From positions 372,001-436,000 of the forward strand of contig NZ_JAEPRQ010000001.1 in assembly GCF_016629665.1 (NCBI RefSeq): a stretch of DNA of 64,000 bases. Direction: 5' to 3'. The DNA comes from Paracoccus caeni. Its GTDB lineage: Bacteria > Pseudomonadota > Alphaproteobacteria > Rhodobacterales > Rhodobacteraceae. Of the stretch, positions 1-8,877 are shown piece by piece. The translations under genes were made by a program, and so were the position numbers. Position 1 is the stretch's first letter. Every line of letters begins with the position of its first letter. Under the pieces are notes generated by a model, which was given only the letters and a program-made list of their open reading frames with translations, was not told the DNA's origin and made no database searches.

Positions 1-187
1 TTCCCCGATTGCAGGAAAAACTTACCCAGACTGTCGGTTTTTTCATAGCTGTCCATTTGGTTAATGAACTGAAAGTAAGTATGGATGTTTTCCGCAGTGT
101 GGCGCCGGGCCGGAAGTCTGCCGGTTCCGCTTGCACGCGGCGGCGCCGGGCGCTAACCCCGGTCTGTTAGCACAAGGCATATCCAAG
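1..187. promoter_or_regulatory. metZ leader region, GC-rich 3' half with possible structure
   Basis: No gene is visible here. The first 90 bases are AT-richer and could hold the metZ promoter. The part from about 95 to 175 is very GC-rich, with several self-complementary stretches (GGCGCC occurs at 102-107 and again near 143). A CTTGC at about 129 is followed 17 bases later by GCTAA. Both short motifs, at similar spacing, occur in SAM-II riboswitches, which often sit upstream of metA/metZ in alphaproteobacteria. However, I could not find the 5' GATTT element or a clean pseudoknot, so this is only a possibility. Confidence 0.25.
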
Positions 188-1378
188 ATGACAGATCAAG
201 CCTCGAACGGCGGGTATGGTCCCCGCACGCAAGCAGTTCATCACGGCACCCGTCGCAGCCAATATGGCGAGATGGCGGAAGCGATTTTCCTGACCCAGGG
301 CTTTGTCTATGACAGCGCCGAACAGGCCGAAAAGCGCTTTCAGGGCACTGGCCCGGATGAATTCATCTACGCCCGCTACGGCAACCCGACCACCCGAATG
401 TTCGAGGATCGGATCGCCGCTTTGGAAGGGACCGAGGATGCGTTTGCGACCGCCAGCGGCATGGCTGCGGTGAACGGGGCGCTGTTCTCGATGTGCCGGA
501 CGGGGGATCATGTGGTCGCTGCGAAGGCGCTGTTCGGGTCTTGCCTCTATGTGCTGGACCTGCTGGTCCGCTATGGGGTCGAGGTCAGCTATGTCGATGG
601 CACCGATCTGGATCAGTGGCAGGCTGCGATCCGGCCCGGCACCAAGGCGGTGTTCTTCGAATCGGTGTCGAATCCGGGGCTGGAGATCGTGGACATCAAG
701 GCCGTTGCCGATATCGCCCATGCGGCGGGGGCGCTGGTCGTGGTGGACAATGTCTTTGCCACGCCGGTCTTTTCGAAAGCGGTCGAGCAGGGGGCCGATG
801 TGGTCGTCTATTCGGCGACCAAGCATATCGATGGCGGCGGGCGCGCGCTGGCCGGGGTGATCTGCGGCACGCGGCAATTCGTTCGCGAGGTGGCCGAGCC
901 CTATCTGAAACATACCGGCGGCGCGATCAGCCCGTTCCATAGCTGGATCATGCTGAACGGCCTGACCACGATGGATCTGCGGGTCCGGGCACAGGCCGAC
1001 AGCGCGCTGGCGATTGCCAAGGCGTTGCAGGGCCATCCCGCGCTAAGCCGGGTGATCTATCCGGGGCTTGCCGATCATTCGCAGCATGATCTGGCGATGC
1101 GGCAGATGGGTTCGGGCGGCACGATGATCGCGATCGAGGTCAAGGGTGGCAAAGAAGCCGCCTTCGCGGCGCTGGACCGGCTGAACATCGTCAAGATTTC
1201 CAACAATCTGGGCGATGCGAAATCCATCGTCACCCACCCGGCGACGACCACCCACCAGCGGCTGTCCGACGAGATCAAGGCAGAGCTGGGCATCACGCCG
1301 GGCCTGCTGCGGGTCTCGATCGGGCTTGAGGATACTGCCGACCTGATCGCCGACCTGAACGGCGCGCTTGGGGCGTGA
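188..1378 (+). CDS. metZ: O-succinylhomoserine sulfhydrylase
   Basis: A 396-residue PLP enzyme of the Cys/Met metabolism family (MetB/MetC/MetZ fold). It makes homocysteine from O-succinylhomoserine and sulfide in methionine synthesis, in the cytosol. Visible marks are the substrate-side YARYGNPT segment, the cofactor aspartate in VVVDNVFATP, the PLP lysine in YSATKHIDGGGR, and the C-terminal HPATTTHQ and RVSIGLED segments typical of the family. The start at 188 (MTDQASNGG) is chosen because homology begins there; an upstream in-frame start at 131 would add an unconserved GC-rich leader. The family also contains cystathionine gamma-synthases and lyases, but the start of the protein and its length fit MetZ best. 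Confidence 0.93.
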   Translation: MTDQASNGGYGPRTQAVHHGTRRSQYGEMAEAIFLTQGFVYDSAEQAEKRFQGTGPDEFIYARYGNPTTRMFEDRIAALEGTEDAFATASGMAAVNGALFSMCRTGDHVVAAKALFGSCLYVLDLLVRYGVEVSYVDGTDLDQWQAAIRPGTKAVFFESVSNPGLEIVDIKAVADIAHAAGALVVVDNVFATPVFSKAVEQGADVVVYSATKHIDGGGRALAGVICGTRQFVREVAEPYLKHTGGAISPFHSWIMLNGLTTMDLRVRAQADSALAIAKALQGHPALSRVIYPGLADHSQHDLAMRQMGSGGTMIAIEVKGGKEAAFAALDRLNIVKISNNLGDAKSIVTHPATTTHQRLSDEIKAELGITPGLLRVSIGLEDTADLIADLNGALGA

Positions 1379-1399
1379 TCGCCGCTTAAAACCCCTCAT

Positions 1400-1427
1400 G
1401 CGCCGGTTTTCGCTACGGGACCGGCGC
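1400..1427 (+). terminator. Hairpin after metZ
   Basis: An 8-bp perfect stem (GCGCCGGT at 1400-1407 with ACCGGCGC at 1420-1427) closes a 12-base loop 21 bases after the metZ stop. There is no good T-tract, so it may be a weak or Rho-assisted terminator. Confidence 0.4.
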
Positions 1428-1502
1428 AAGACACTTTAGAAATGCGACCCATGCCCCCATATTCGGGCATAAGTGCCATTTGGCTGTCCAGAGGTAAGCT
1501 CT

Positions 1503-2465
<963 letters not shown>

Positions 2466-2486
2466 CTGGGGGTTTTCCACCCCCAG
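2466..2486 (+). terminator. folE2 3' hairpin followed by GATATTT
   Basis: CTGGGGG (2466-2472) and CCCCCAG (2480-2486) form a 7-bp stem directly after the folE2 stop codon, and GAGGATATTTGG follows a few bases later. The same hairpin-plus-GATATTT pattern is found after other genes in this window, for example near 38599 and 29650. Confidence 0.55.
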
Positions 2487-2578
2487 ACCCCCGAGGATAT
2501 TTGGCGACCAATGCAGGGGCTGGAACATAAGCGGAACACAGGCTTTCCTTGTGCCGCGCTTGCGCTTATGTTGAGGCG

Positions 2579-4954
2579 ATGGACCTGATCGACGATTCCG
2601 ATAAACCCGTCCCTCTGTCGCAGCGCGCCGCTGCGGCACGGCCGATGCCCTATCTGGACGGCCTGAACGCGGCGCAGCGCGCGGCGGTCGAGGCGTTGGA
2701 TGGGCCGGTTCTGCTTCTGGCGGGTGCGGGGACCGGCAAGACGCGGGCGCTGACCACGCGGATCGCGCATCTCTTGATGCTGGGCAAGGCGCGACCGGGG
2801 CAAATCCTTGCGGTGACCTTTACCAACAAGGCCGCCCGCGAGATGAAGGACCGGATCGCGCGCCTTTTGGGTGAGGTGGTCGAGGGGATGCCGTGGCTGG
2901 GCACGTTCCACTCGATCAGCGTCAAGATCCTGCGCCGCCATGCCGAGTTGATCGGCAACGGCACGCTGCATCTGAAGCCCAGCTTCACCATTTTGGACAC
3001 AGACGATCAGATCCGGTTGTTGAAGCAGTTGATCGCGGCCGAAAATCTGGATGAGAAGCGTTGGCCCGCGCGGCAGTTGGCCGGGCTGATCGATGGCTGG
3101 AAGAACCGTTGCCTGACCCCGCCGAACCTGCCCAAGGGCGACGCGGCCAGTTTCGACGGCTGGGGCGGCAGGCTTTATGCGGCCTATCAGGAACGTCTGC
3201 TGACCCTGAACGCCGTCGATTTCGGCGATCTGCTGATGCATTGCGTGACCATGTTTCAGGCGCATCCGGATGTGCTGAAAAGCTGGCAGGATCGGTTCCG
3301 CTATATCCTCGTGGACGAGTATCAGGATACCAACGTTGCGCAATATATGTGGCTCCGGCTGCTGGCGCAGGCGCATCGAAACATCTGCTGTGTAGGCGAT
3401 GACGATCAGTCGATCTATGGCTGGCGCGGAGCCGAGGTCGGCAACATCCTGCGGTTCGAGAAGGATTTTCCCGGCGCGCAGGTGATCCGGCTGGAGCAGA
3501 ATTACCGCTCGACCCCGCAGATCCTTGCCGCTGCCTCGGGGCTGATCGCGACCAATCAGGGGCGGCTGGGCAAGACGTTGTGGACCGATGCAGAGCCGGG
3601 CGAAAAGGTCCGCCTGATCGGCCATTGGGACAGCGAGGCTGAGGCCCGCTGGATCGGCGAAGAGATCGAGGCCTTCCACGGCGGCCATCGCGCCGCCATC
3701 GGGCAAGTAAGCCTCAACGATATCGCGATCCTTGTCCGCGCCAGCCACCAGATGCGCGCCTTCGAGGATCGCTTCATGACCATCGGCCTGCCTTACCGCG
3801 TGATCGGCGGCCCGCGCTTCTATGAACGGGCCGAGATCCGCGACGCGATGGCCTATTTCCGGCTGGTGGTCAGCCCCGCCGACGATCTGGCGTTTGAGCG
3901 GATCGTGAACACCCCCAAGCGCGGTCTTGGCGACAAGGCGTTGCAGACCATTCAGGTGGTGGCGCGGCAAAATGGTGTGTCGCTGCTGGACGGCGCGCGG
4001 ATCGTGGTCGAGGAAGGCCATCTGGGCGGCAAGGGGCTGACCAATCTGCGCGACTTCGTGACCGGGATCGGGCGCTGGCATGCGGATGCGATCGACAGCA
4101 CCGTCAGCCATGTCGAACTGGCCGAACGCCTGCTGGACGAATCCGGCTATACCGCGATGTGGCAGAACGACAAATCCCCCGACGCGCCGGGGCGGCTGGA
4201 CAACCTCAAGGAACTGGTCAAGGCGCTGGAAGAATTCGAAAACCTTCAGGGCTTTCTTGAACATGTCGCGCTGGTTATGGACCGGGATGATGGCGAGGCG
4301 GGTGAGCAGGTCAGCATCATGACGCTTCATGCCGCCAAGGGGCTGGAATTCCCGCTGGTCTTCCTGCCGGGATGGGAGGATGGGCTGTTCCCCAACCAGC
4401 GCGCCATGGACGAAAGCGGCACCAAAGGGTTGGAAGAGGAACGGCGGCTTGCTTATGTCGGCATCACCCGGGCCGAGCGTCTGGCGACGATCAGTTTCGC
4501 GGGGAACCGGCGGCTTTACGGCCAGTGGCAATCCTCAATGCCGTCGCGCTTCATCGACGAACTGCCAGCCGATGATGTCGAGGTGCTGACCCCGCCCGGC
4601 CTTTACGGTGGCGGCTACGGCGCGGCGATGGCCTTCGCCGGGGCTAGTCCGGGCGACGCGATGTATGATCGCGCGGCCAAGGCCGATGTCTATAACTCAC
4701 CCGGCTGGAAGCGGATGCAGGCGCGGGCTGTGGAACGCAAGGGGCCGGTTCACCGCACGCCGGTGACGATCAATGCCAGCCCGGCCTCCAGCTTTACTGT
4801 TGGCGACCGCGTCATCCACCCGAAATTCGGCGAGGGTGAAGTGATGGGCATGGCCGAGGATACGCTGACCATTCAGTTCGAGGCGGGCTTCAAGAACATC
4901 AAGGCTGCTTATGTTCAGTCGGTCGGGATCGCTGACGACGACGTGCCGTTCTAG
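2579..4954 (+). CDS. uvrD: ATP-dependent DNA helicase, UvrD/PcrA family
   Basis: A 791-residue superfamily 1A 3'-5' helicase that acts in nucleotide-excision and mismatch repair and removes proteins from DNA. All helicase motifs are present in order: Walker A AGAGTGKT, motif Ia (AVTFTNKAAREM), motif II VDEYQDTN, motif III around GDDDQSIYGWRGA, motif IV LEQNYRST, motif V IMTLHAAKGLEF and motif VI YVGITRA. The C-terminal 60 residues (GDRVIHPKFGEGEV) form the Tudor-like domain known from PcrA that binds RNA polymerase. The start at 2579 (MDLIDDSD) gives the usual PcrA/UvrD length; an in-frame start 30 bases upstream adds an unlikely Cys-rich leader. Confidence 0.95.
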   Translation: MDLIDDSDKPVPLSQRAAAARPMPYLDGLNAAQRAAVEALDGPVLLLAGAGTGKTRALTTRIAHLLMLGKARPGQILAVTFTNKAAREMKDRIARLLGEVVEGMPWLGTFHSISVKILRRHAELIGNGTLHLKPSFTILDTDDQIRLLKQLIAAENLDEKRWPARQLAGLIDGWKNRCLTPPNLPKGDAASFDGWGGRLYAAYQERLLTLNAVDFGDLLMHCVTMFQAHPDVLKSWQDRFRYILVDEYQDTNVAQYMWLRLLAQAHRNICCVGDDDQSIYGWRGAEVGNILRFEKDFPGAQVIRLEQNYRSTPQILAAASGLIATNQGRLGKTLWTDAEPGEKVRLIGHWDSEAEARWIGEEIEAFHGGHRAAIGQVSLNDIAILVRASHQMRAFEDRFMTIGLPYRVIGGPRFYERAEIRDAMAYFRLVVSPADDLAFERIVNTPKRGLGDKALQTIQVVARQNGVSLLDGARIVVEEGHLGGKGLTNLRDFVTGIGRWHADAIDSTVSHVELAERLLDESGYTAMWQNDKSPDAPGRLDNLKELVKALEEFENLQGFLEHVALVMDRDDGEAGEQVSIMTLHAAKGLEFPLVFLPGWEDGLFPNQRAMDESGTKGLEEERRLAYVGITRAERLATISFAGNRRLYGQWQSSMPSRFIDELPADDVEVLTPPGLYGGGYGAAMAFAGASPGDAMYDRAAKADVYNSPGWKRMQARAVERKGPVHRTPVTINASPASSFTVGDRVIHPKFGEGEVMGMAEDTLTIQFEAGFKNIKAAYVQSVGIADDDVPF

Positions 4955-4964
4955 AAGGCGCGTT

Positions 4965-4976
4965 GCGTACGTACGC
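4965..4976. other. 12-bp perfect palindrome upstream of the MuF-toxin gene
   Basis: GCGTACGTACGC is perfectly self-complementary and lies between the uvrD stop and the inserted MuF-domain gene. It could be an operator or mark an insertion boundary. I see no matching copy at the other side of the insert. Confidence 0.3.
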
Positions 4977-5015
4977 CTGATTAAGATCTTGTTAGAGTTT
5001 CTACGATTATTTTTT

Positions 5016-5037
5016 GGCGATCAATTGTGGGATCGCC
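5016..5037 (+). promoter_or_regulatory. Hairpin touching the start codon of the MuF-toxin gene
   Basis: GGCGATC (5016-5022) pairs perfectly with GATCGCC (5031-5037), and the start ATG begins at 5038. The weak purine-rich region before the start (GTGGGA) lies in the loop and in the 5' end of the distal arm, so the folded mRNA would hide it. This could keep translation of a dangerous protein low, or it could be a DNA operator. Confidence 0.4.
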
Positions 5038-6654
5038 ATGACCAGTTTTGCTAACTTTGCGGAATTTATCCGCCGTGGTGGACAGGCCAGCCTCGTCTTG
5101 CGTTTGCAAGGAGAGACTTCGCTACCAGAGGTGAAAGAAGTAACCGTCGATAGCTTTACGCTTTCGACTTTTGAAATGCGCTTGCATGATGTCTCGAAAG
5201 AGAGTTGGGCCTATCTGTTAGGTGTTTTCCAACGAGCCAAGATCATTCCTGATCCCGAAGTGGAGAATGTCGATGAACTGATATTCAGACATGTTTCCAA
5301 TTTCGAATCGCTGATAGCTGACTTACCGGAGACGGATAGCCCGTCCAATCGTTATGACAAGATCGCAGAGATTTCCGATCAGCTGACGGAGCGTTTTTCC
5401 GCCGTAGTGAATCAATGGCGCCAACAGCAGTTGGGGGTCACACATTATATCTGGCGTAGCCGCGATGATATCAAGGTCCGTGCAGCACACGCTGAACGCG
5501 ACGACAGGTTGTTCTCGTGGGACAATAGGTTCAGCGACGGCCATCCCGGTGATGGATACAATTGTCGTTGTTTTGCTGAGCCAGCCATCCTTGATGGCGC
5601 AATCCTGCTGACTGACGTCAGGGTTGCCGTGGGATTGTCCGCACGCATAGCGACGGCTGAGGGGCAGGGCTTGCAAGACGCACTGTTGGATACGCTGGCT
5701 GATGGGGTGCGGACGAGCATTCCCGTGGTTAGATACCTTTACCTGGGCGTGCGCGATTTTGGTGGTGATCTGCGGCCCGCAGAAGAAGCTGAGCTTCGGG
5801 AACTGCACCAGAAGCTATCGGCGGCGATCAAAGCAGTCGAGAACTTGGATGCCGATGCCGTTGAAAGTTTGGCCCATGCTTTTGTCGAGCACGTAACCGC
5901 GCAACACGCCGATCTGCGGCAACTTGATCTGGAGTATCGACTTGGACTGGTTTCCGAAGAAACCCTGCTTCGCGCATATCGCGATGTCGCCTATCTGGAT
6001 GCGTCGACGGCACTTGGCGGGATTGCATTAACCACGGCCGCAGCGAAACTTGGAGTTCGTCTTGCAAGGGCGCCATTCCGTATAACGACGATCGGCATAC
6101 TGGCTGCGGCAACACGGGTTAAAGCACTGTTGCCAGCGCGACGGCAAACGACCGAAATGCTGATTGCCCGCCGATTTGCTGAACTTGAAACACAAGGGCA
6201 CGGCCCGCAGCGCCACGAAGGTGCGGTGACGAAGCAGATGCTTGAGGATCGTGTCTTGCGCGGCATTGATCCAATGACCGGAACCACGATGGACGGTGAA
6301 AAAATCGGTAGAACACATTCGGCACCAAGGGCCGCAACACGATTCAAAACGGAGGAGGCATTTGTTGTTGCAGAAACTCATATACGGCGGTCATCTATAT
6401 ATCGGGATCTCCGAGATGAATCGATTCATAGTATATCAGTCCGCCGCGGATCTTTTGAAGTTGAGGTTTCGCTGGAAGATGCCCTGGGTTTAAACTATGC
6501 GAATAAAGTCGAAGGAGTAAGGCGTGTGGGGTCGAGGCGTAATCCTTTTGGAACAGAAGAAATAGATTTCAAAGATGGAATTGCTGTAGCAATTTTCAAG
6601 TTTTCGTCCAATGGTGAGCCGCAGCTTATCACGATGTATCCGGTAGGAAATTGA
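5038..6654 (+). CDS. Phage MuF-like (head morphogenesis) domain protein with C-terminal toxin-like region
   Basis: A 538-residue protein. Residues about 125-182 match the conserved core of phage Mu gpF/SPP1 gp7-type minor head proteins: a YIWRSRDD stretch, VRAAHAERDD, and SWDNRFSDGHPGDGYNCRC. A largely helical linker follows (about 240-365, with a hydrophobic Ala/Gly-rich stretch near 325-360). The last 150 residues (about 388-538) are different: they begin with GHGPQRHEGAV, have several His/Arg/Glu positions, and end in the ITMYPVGN type of tail seen in many polymorphic-toxin nucleases. I do not recognise the toxin family; nuclease activity is inference. MuF proteins with toxin C-termini are known from temperate phages. 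No other phage gene is nearby. Base composition is clearly lower in GC than uvrD or ecsC, a sign of transfer. The start at 5038 fits the beginning of the MuF-like region. Confidence 0.75.
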   Translation: MTSFANFAEFIRRGGQASLVLRLQGETSLPEVKEVTVDSFTLSTFEMRLHDVSKESWAYLLGVFQRAKIIPDPEVENVDELIFRHVSNFESLIADLPETDSPSNRYDKIAEISDQLTERFSAVVNQWRQQQLGVTHYIWRSRDDIKVRAAHAERDDRLFSWDNRFSDGHPGDGYNCRCFAEPAILDGAILLTDVRVAVGLSARIATAEGQGLQDALLDTLADGVRTSIPVVRYLYLGVRDFGGDLRPAEEAELRELHQKLSAAIKAVENLDADAVESLAHAFVEHVTAQHADLRQLDLEYRLGLVSEETLLRAYRDVAYLDASTALGGIALTTAAAKLGVRLARAPFRITTIGILAAATRVKALLPARRQTTEMLIARRFAELETQGHGPQRHEGAVTKQMLEDRVLRGIDPMTGTTMDGEKIGRTHSAPRAATRFKTEEAFVVAETHIRRSSIYRDLRDESIHSISVRRGSFEVEVSLEDALGLNYANKVEGVRRVGSRRNPFGTEEIDFKDGIAVAIFKFSSNGEPQLITMYPVGN

Positions 6655-6665
6655 GGAAGAGAGCT

Positions 6666-6956
6666 ATGGACAAGAAACCAGTTCCCTACGAATGGATGAT
6701 GATGATCCATCTGTTTGCTCATACGAATAATTACGATCTTGATGCGCTCAAGGAAGGCTTGCAGCTTGAACCCGAATGGTCCGAGATCATCCGAAGGAAT
6801 TTTGATGAGGTTCTGGAAAAGCGGCTGGTGACTTTGGAATGGTATGATAAGCATGCCAACCACGGGTTGGATGACGAAGAAACCCTGTATCGCTATTTGC
6901 AGGAAATGTACGATTACCTGTTCAATGATGGCCCTTTACCAGAAAGCGGGTATTGA
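6666..6956 (+). CDS. Small acidic protein, probable immunity protein for the MuF-linked toxin
   Basis: A 96-residue acidic, probably all-helical cytosolic protein (MDKKPVPYEW... to NDGPLPESGY). It starts 11 bases after the stop of the MuF-toxin gene behind a good ribosome site (GAGGAAGAGAG at 6652-6662). An alternative TTG start at 6651 would overlap the upstream stop. No family is recognised. Position, size, acidity, low GC and the tight coupling all fit an immunity gene that neutralises the preceding toxin domain, but this is inferred from context only. Confidence 0.6.
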   Translation: MDKKPVPYEWMMMIHLFAHTNNYDLDALKEGLQLEPEWSEIIRRNFDEVLEKRLVTLEWYDKHANHGLDDEETLYRYLQEMYDYLFNDGPLPESGY

Positions 6957-6962
6957 GTTACT

Positions 6963-7796
6963 TCAGGTTTTACCCAAACCCGTCCCCTGATCGTTCCGTA
7001 CGGTGCGCTTGCGCAAGCGTTCCGCAAAGCTGACCTTCGGGCGGTCCTTGGCCCGGTCCAGCGCCTCGCGATAGGCCGCCTCGATATCGGCCTCTGGATG
7101 CTCTTTCGCCAGCTTCAACAGGCTGAAATGCACATCCGCCACCCGCTCATAGTAATCGGCGAAGGCGTAGTTGATTGCCGCCCCCGTCGCCGCGCCGATG
7201 ATCGGCACCGCCTGTGCCCCCAGCTTGGTCGTGATCCGCGTGGCGAACTCTGCCGCGAAGCGCGAGATCAGCGCCGATACGGTCTGCCCGTTGGTCAGCA
7301 GCCGGTTGGCGATAAAGGATTTCGCCGCCGCGTCGCCGCCTTCGCCCGGTTCGCCGAACTGGAACACCGCCAGACATTCCAGCCGCACCTCGGGGTCTGA
7401 TGTGTCAAAGCCATGCTCGCGCGCAACCTTCTGGATCGAGTTGAAGATCACCGTGGTCGAGGCGATGAGATCCGGCACGATCCCCGCGATCCCGAACCAG
7501 CCGCCCGCTGCGCCGCTGGCAATCGCTGCCGCGCGGTTGGCGATGCGGGGGGTGTCGCGGACCACGCTGATCTGATCGGTCTTGCCCGACAGGTCGTAAA
7601 GCTGGCGAAAGGCGCTTTCCATGACCTTTTCAAGCGAGATCGGCGACATGCCAAGGATGGTGGTCGCCGCACCCTCGGTCAGGCGGCCGATTGCCTCGAC
7701 GCCGCGCATCATCACGCTGCGCGCCGCGATCTGGTTCCGGGCAATCCGGTCCAGTTCAATGTCCAGTGCGGGCCGGGTCGGGACGGGCAGGCTCAT
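6963..7796 (-). CDS. EcsC family protein
   Basis: A 277-residue member of the EcsC family (named after Bacillus subtilis EcsC; role unclear, possibly membrane-associated). Family traits seen are a first half rich in basic and small residues, Gly/Ala-rich hydrophobic stretches (SGAAGGWFGIAG and VPIIGAATGAAINYAF) and a following YYERVADVHF motif. The start at 7796 (MSLPVP) is chosen because an AAGG ribosome site lies about nine bases upstream; starts at 7805 and 7892 are also in frame. It converges on the MuF insert, its stop lying 6 bases past the immunity-like gene, so the insert ended very close to this gene. Confidence 0.8.
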   Translation of the reverse strand: MSLPVPTRPALDIELDRIARNQIAARSVMMRGVEAIGRLTEGAATTILGMSPISLEKVMESAFRQLYDLSGKTDQISVVRDTPRIANRAAAIASGAAGGWFGIAGIVPDLIASTTVIFNSIQKVAREHGFDTSDPEVRLECLAVFQFGEPGEGGDAAAKSFIANRLLTNGQTVSALISRFAAEFATRITTKLGAQAVPIIGAATGAAINYAFADYYERVADVHFSLLKLAKEHPEADIEAAYREALDRAKDRPKVSFAERLRKRTVRNDQGTGLGKT

Positions 7797-7875
7797 CCAA
7801 GGCATCCTTTCAACATCTTTCCCCGATGTGGGGGCGGATGAGAAACGCGTCAACGTGGCTTGCGGTTCAGCCGGA

Positions 7876-8799
7876 TCATTCGGCCCATTCAAGATCGGTG
7901 GTAAAGGCGATGGTCAGCCAGCGGTCGGGGCTTTCACCGCCGATCTCGTGGCCGATCTGGTCGCGGATGGCATCCCAGTCCTCCAGCGGTCGGGGCGGCA
8001 GGCCGGTGGGGACGATGAAGAACAGCTCGATCTGGCGGCCGCGACCGACGCGGGCGACATAGGCGCGGTAACCAAGAAAGCCCTGGGCCTCGACGGTGCG
8101 GGCGGCGATCTGATCGATATGGGCCTTCAGATCCGTGGGCGTGACCAGCAGGATATCGGCCAGCGCGCGGCGGATGGTCGGGATCGGCAGCGGGATCACC
8201 ACGATACAGACCAGCGCCAGCGCGACCGGATCGACATAGGGGGTCATCCACTGCCATTCGGTGCCCTGGATCAGCCAGCCGAAGATGAAGGCGATCAGCA
8301 GGGCGCCGGTCAGCGCCGCCGACATCGCCCAGCCCTGCGCATCCAGCGCCACGAAGCCCGACTTGATCTTGCGGTTGGCGCGATAATTGTTGACGGCCAT
8401 CGCCACTGCGGCAGTCACCACGACCACCGCATAGATGATCGCGCCGCCGAAATTCAGATCCCGTCCGCCCGCCATGATGCTGCCAATCGCGGTGACCAGC
8501 GCATAGATCGCCGCGCCGGTCAGCAGGACACCGTTCAGGCCCAGCACCATCGGCTCCAGATGCCAGAAGCCCATGGTGAAATGCTTGACCAGCCGGGCCT
8601 GCCGTTTCTCGGACAGGCGGGCGGTGATCAGGTTCGCCACGATCAGCGCCACCACGGTCATGCTGGCATCGGTCAGCGAGTAAATCCCGTCGAAAATGAT
8701 CGAGGCCGAGCCGGAGAGGATACCGAACCCCACGCCCACCGCTGCGACGATGAAGGTCATGATGATCGACAGCCGCAAGACGCCCTGTTCGGTGTTCAT
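7876..8799 (-). CDS. Cation diffusion facilitator family transporter
   Basis: A 307-residue inner-membrane cation/proton antiporter of the CDF type, probably exporting a divalent metal. About six membrane segments are visible, beginning with LRLSIIMTFIVAAVGVGFG. An acidic residue pair lies in the second segment (FDGIYSLTDAS), as expected for the metal site, with a further aspartate in FVALDAQGW. The C-terminal 95 residues form a cytosolic domain. The start at 8799 (MNTEQGV) avoids a charged six-residue extension and has GAAAGGA upstream. The metal cannot be named from sequence. Confidence 0.85.
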   Translation of the reverse strand: MNTEQGVLRLSIIMTFIVAAVGVGFGILSGSASIIFDGIYSLTDASMTVVALIVANLITARLSEKRQARLVKHFTMGFWHLEPMVLGLNGVLLTGAAIYALVTAIGSIMAGGRDLNFGGAIIYAVVVVTAAVAMAVNNYRANRKIKSGFVALDAQGWAMSAALTGALLIAFIFGWLIQGTEWQWMTPYVDPVALALVCIVVIPLPIPTIRRALADILLVTPTDLKAHIDQIAARTVEAQGFLGYRAYVARVGRGRQIELFFIVPTGLPPRPLEDWDAIRDQIGHEIGGESPDRWLTIAFTTDLEWAE

Positions 8800-8877
8800 C
8801 CTGCTTTCCTTTCGCACACGGACAGGTGGAATTGTCTCATGCAGCGCGATTTTAAGATAGAGCCCGCGCCATCTTCT

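Noticed and set aside
5038-6956. Complete prophage around the MuF protein
   Set aside because: Both neighbours are ordinary chromosomal genes (uvrD and ecsC), and no portal, terminase, capsid or integrase gene is near.
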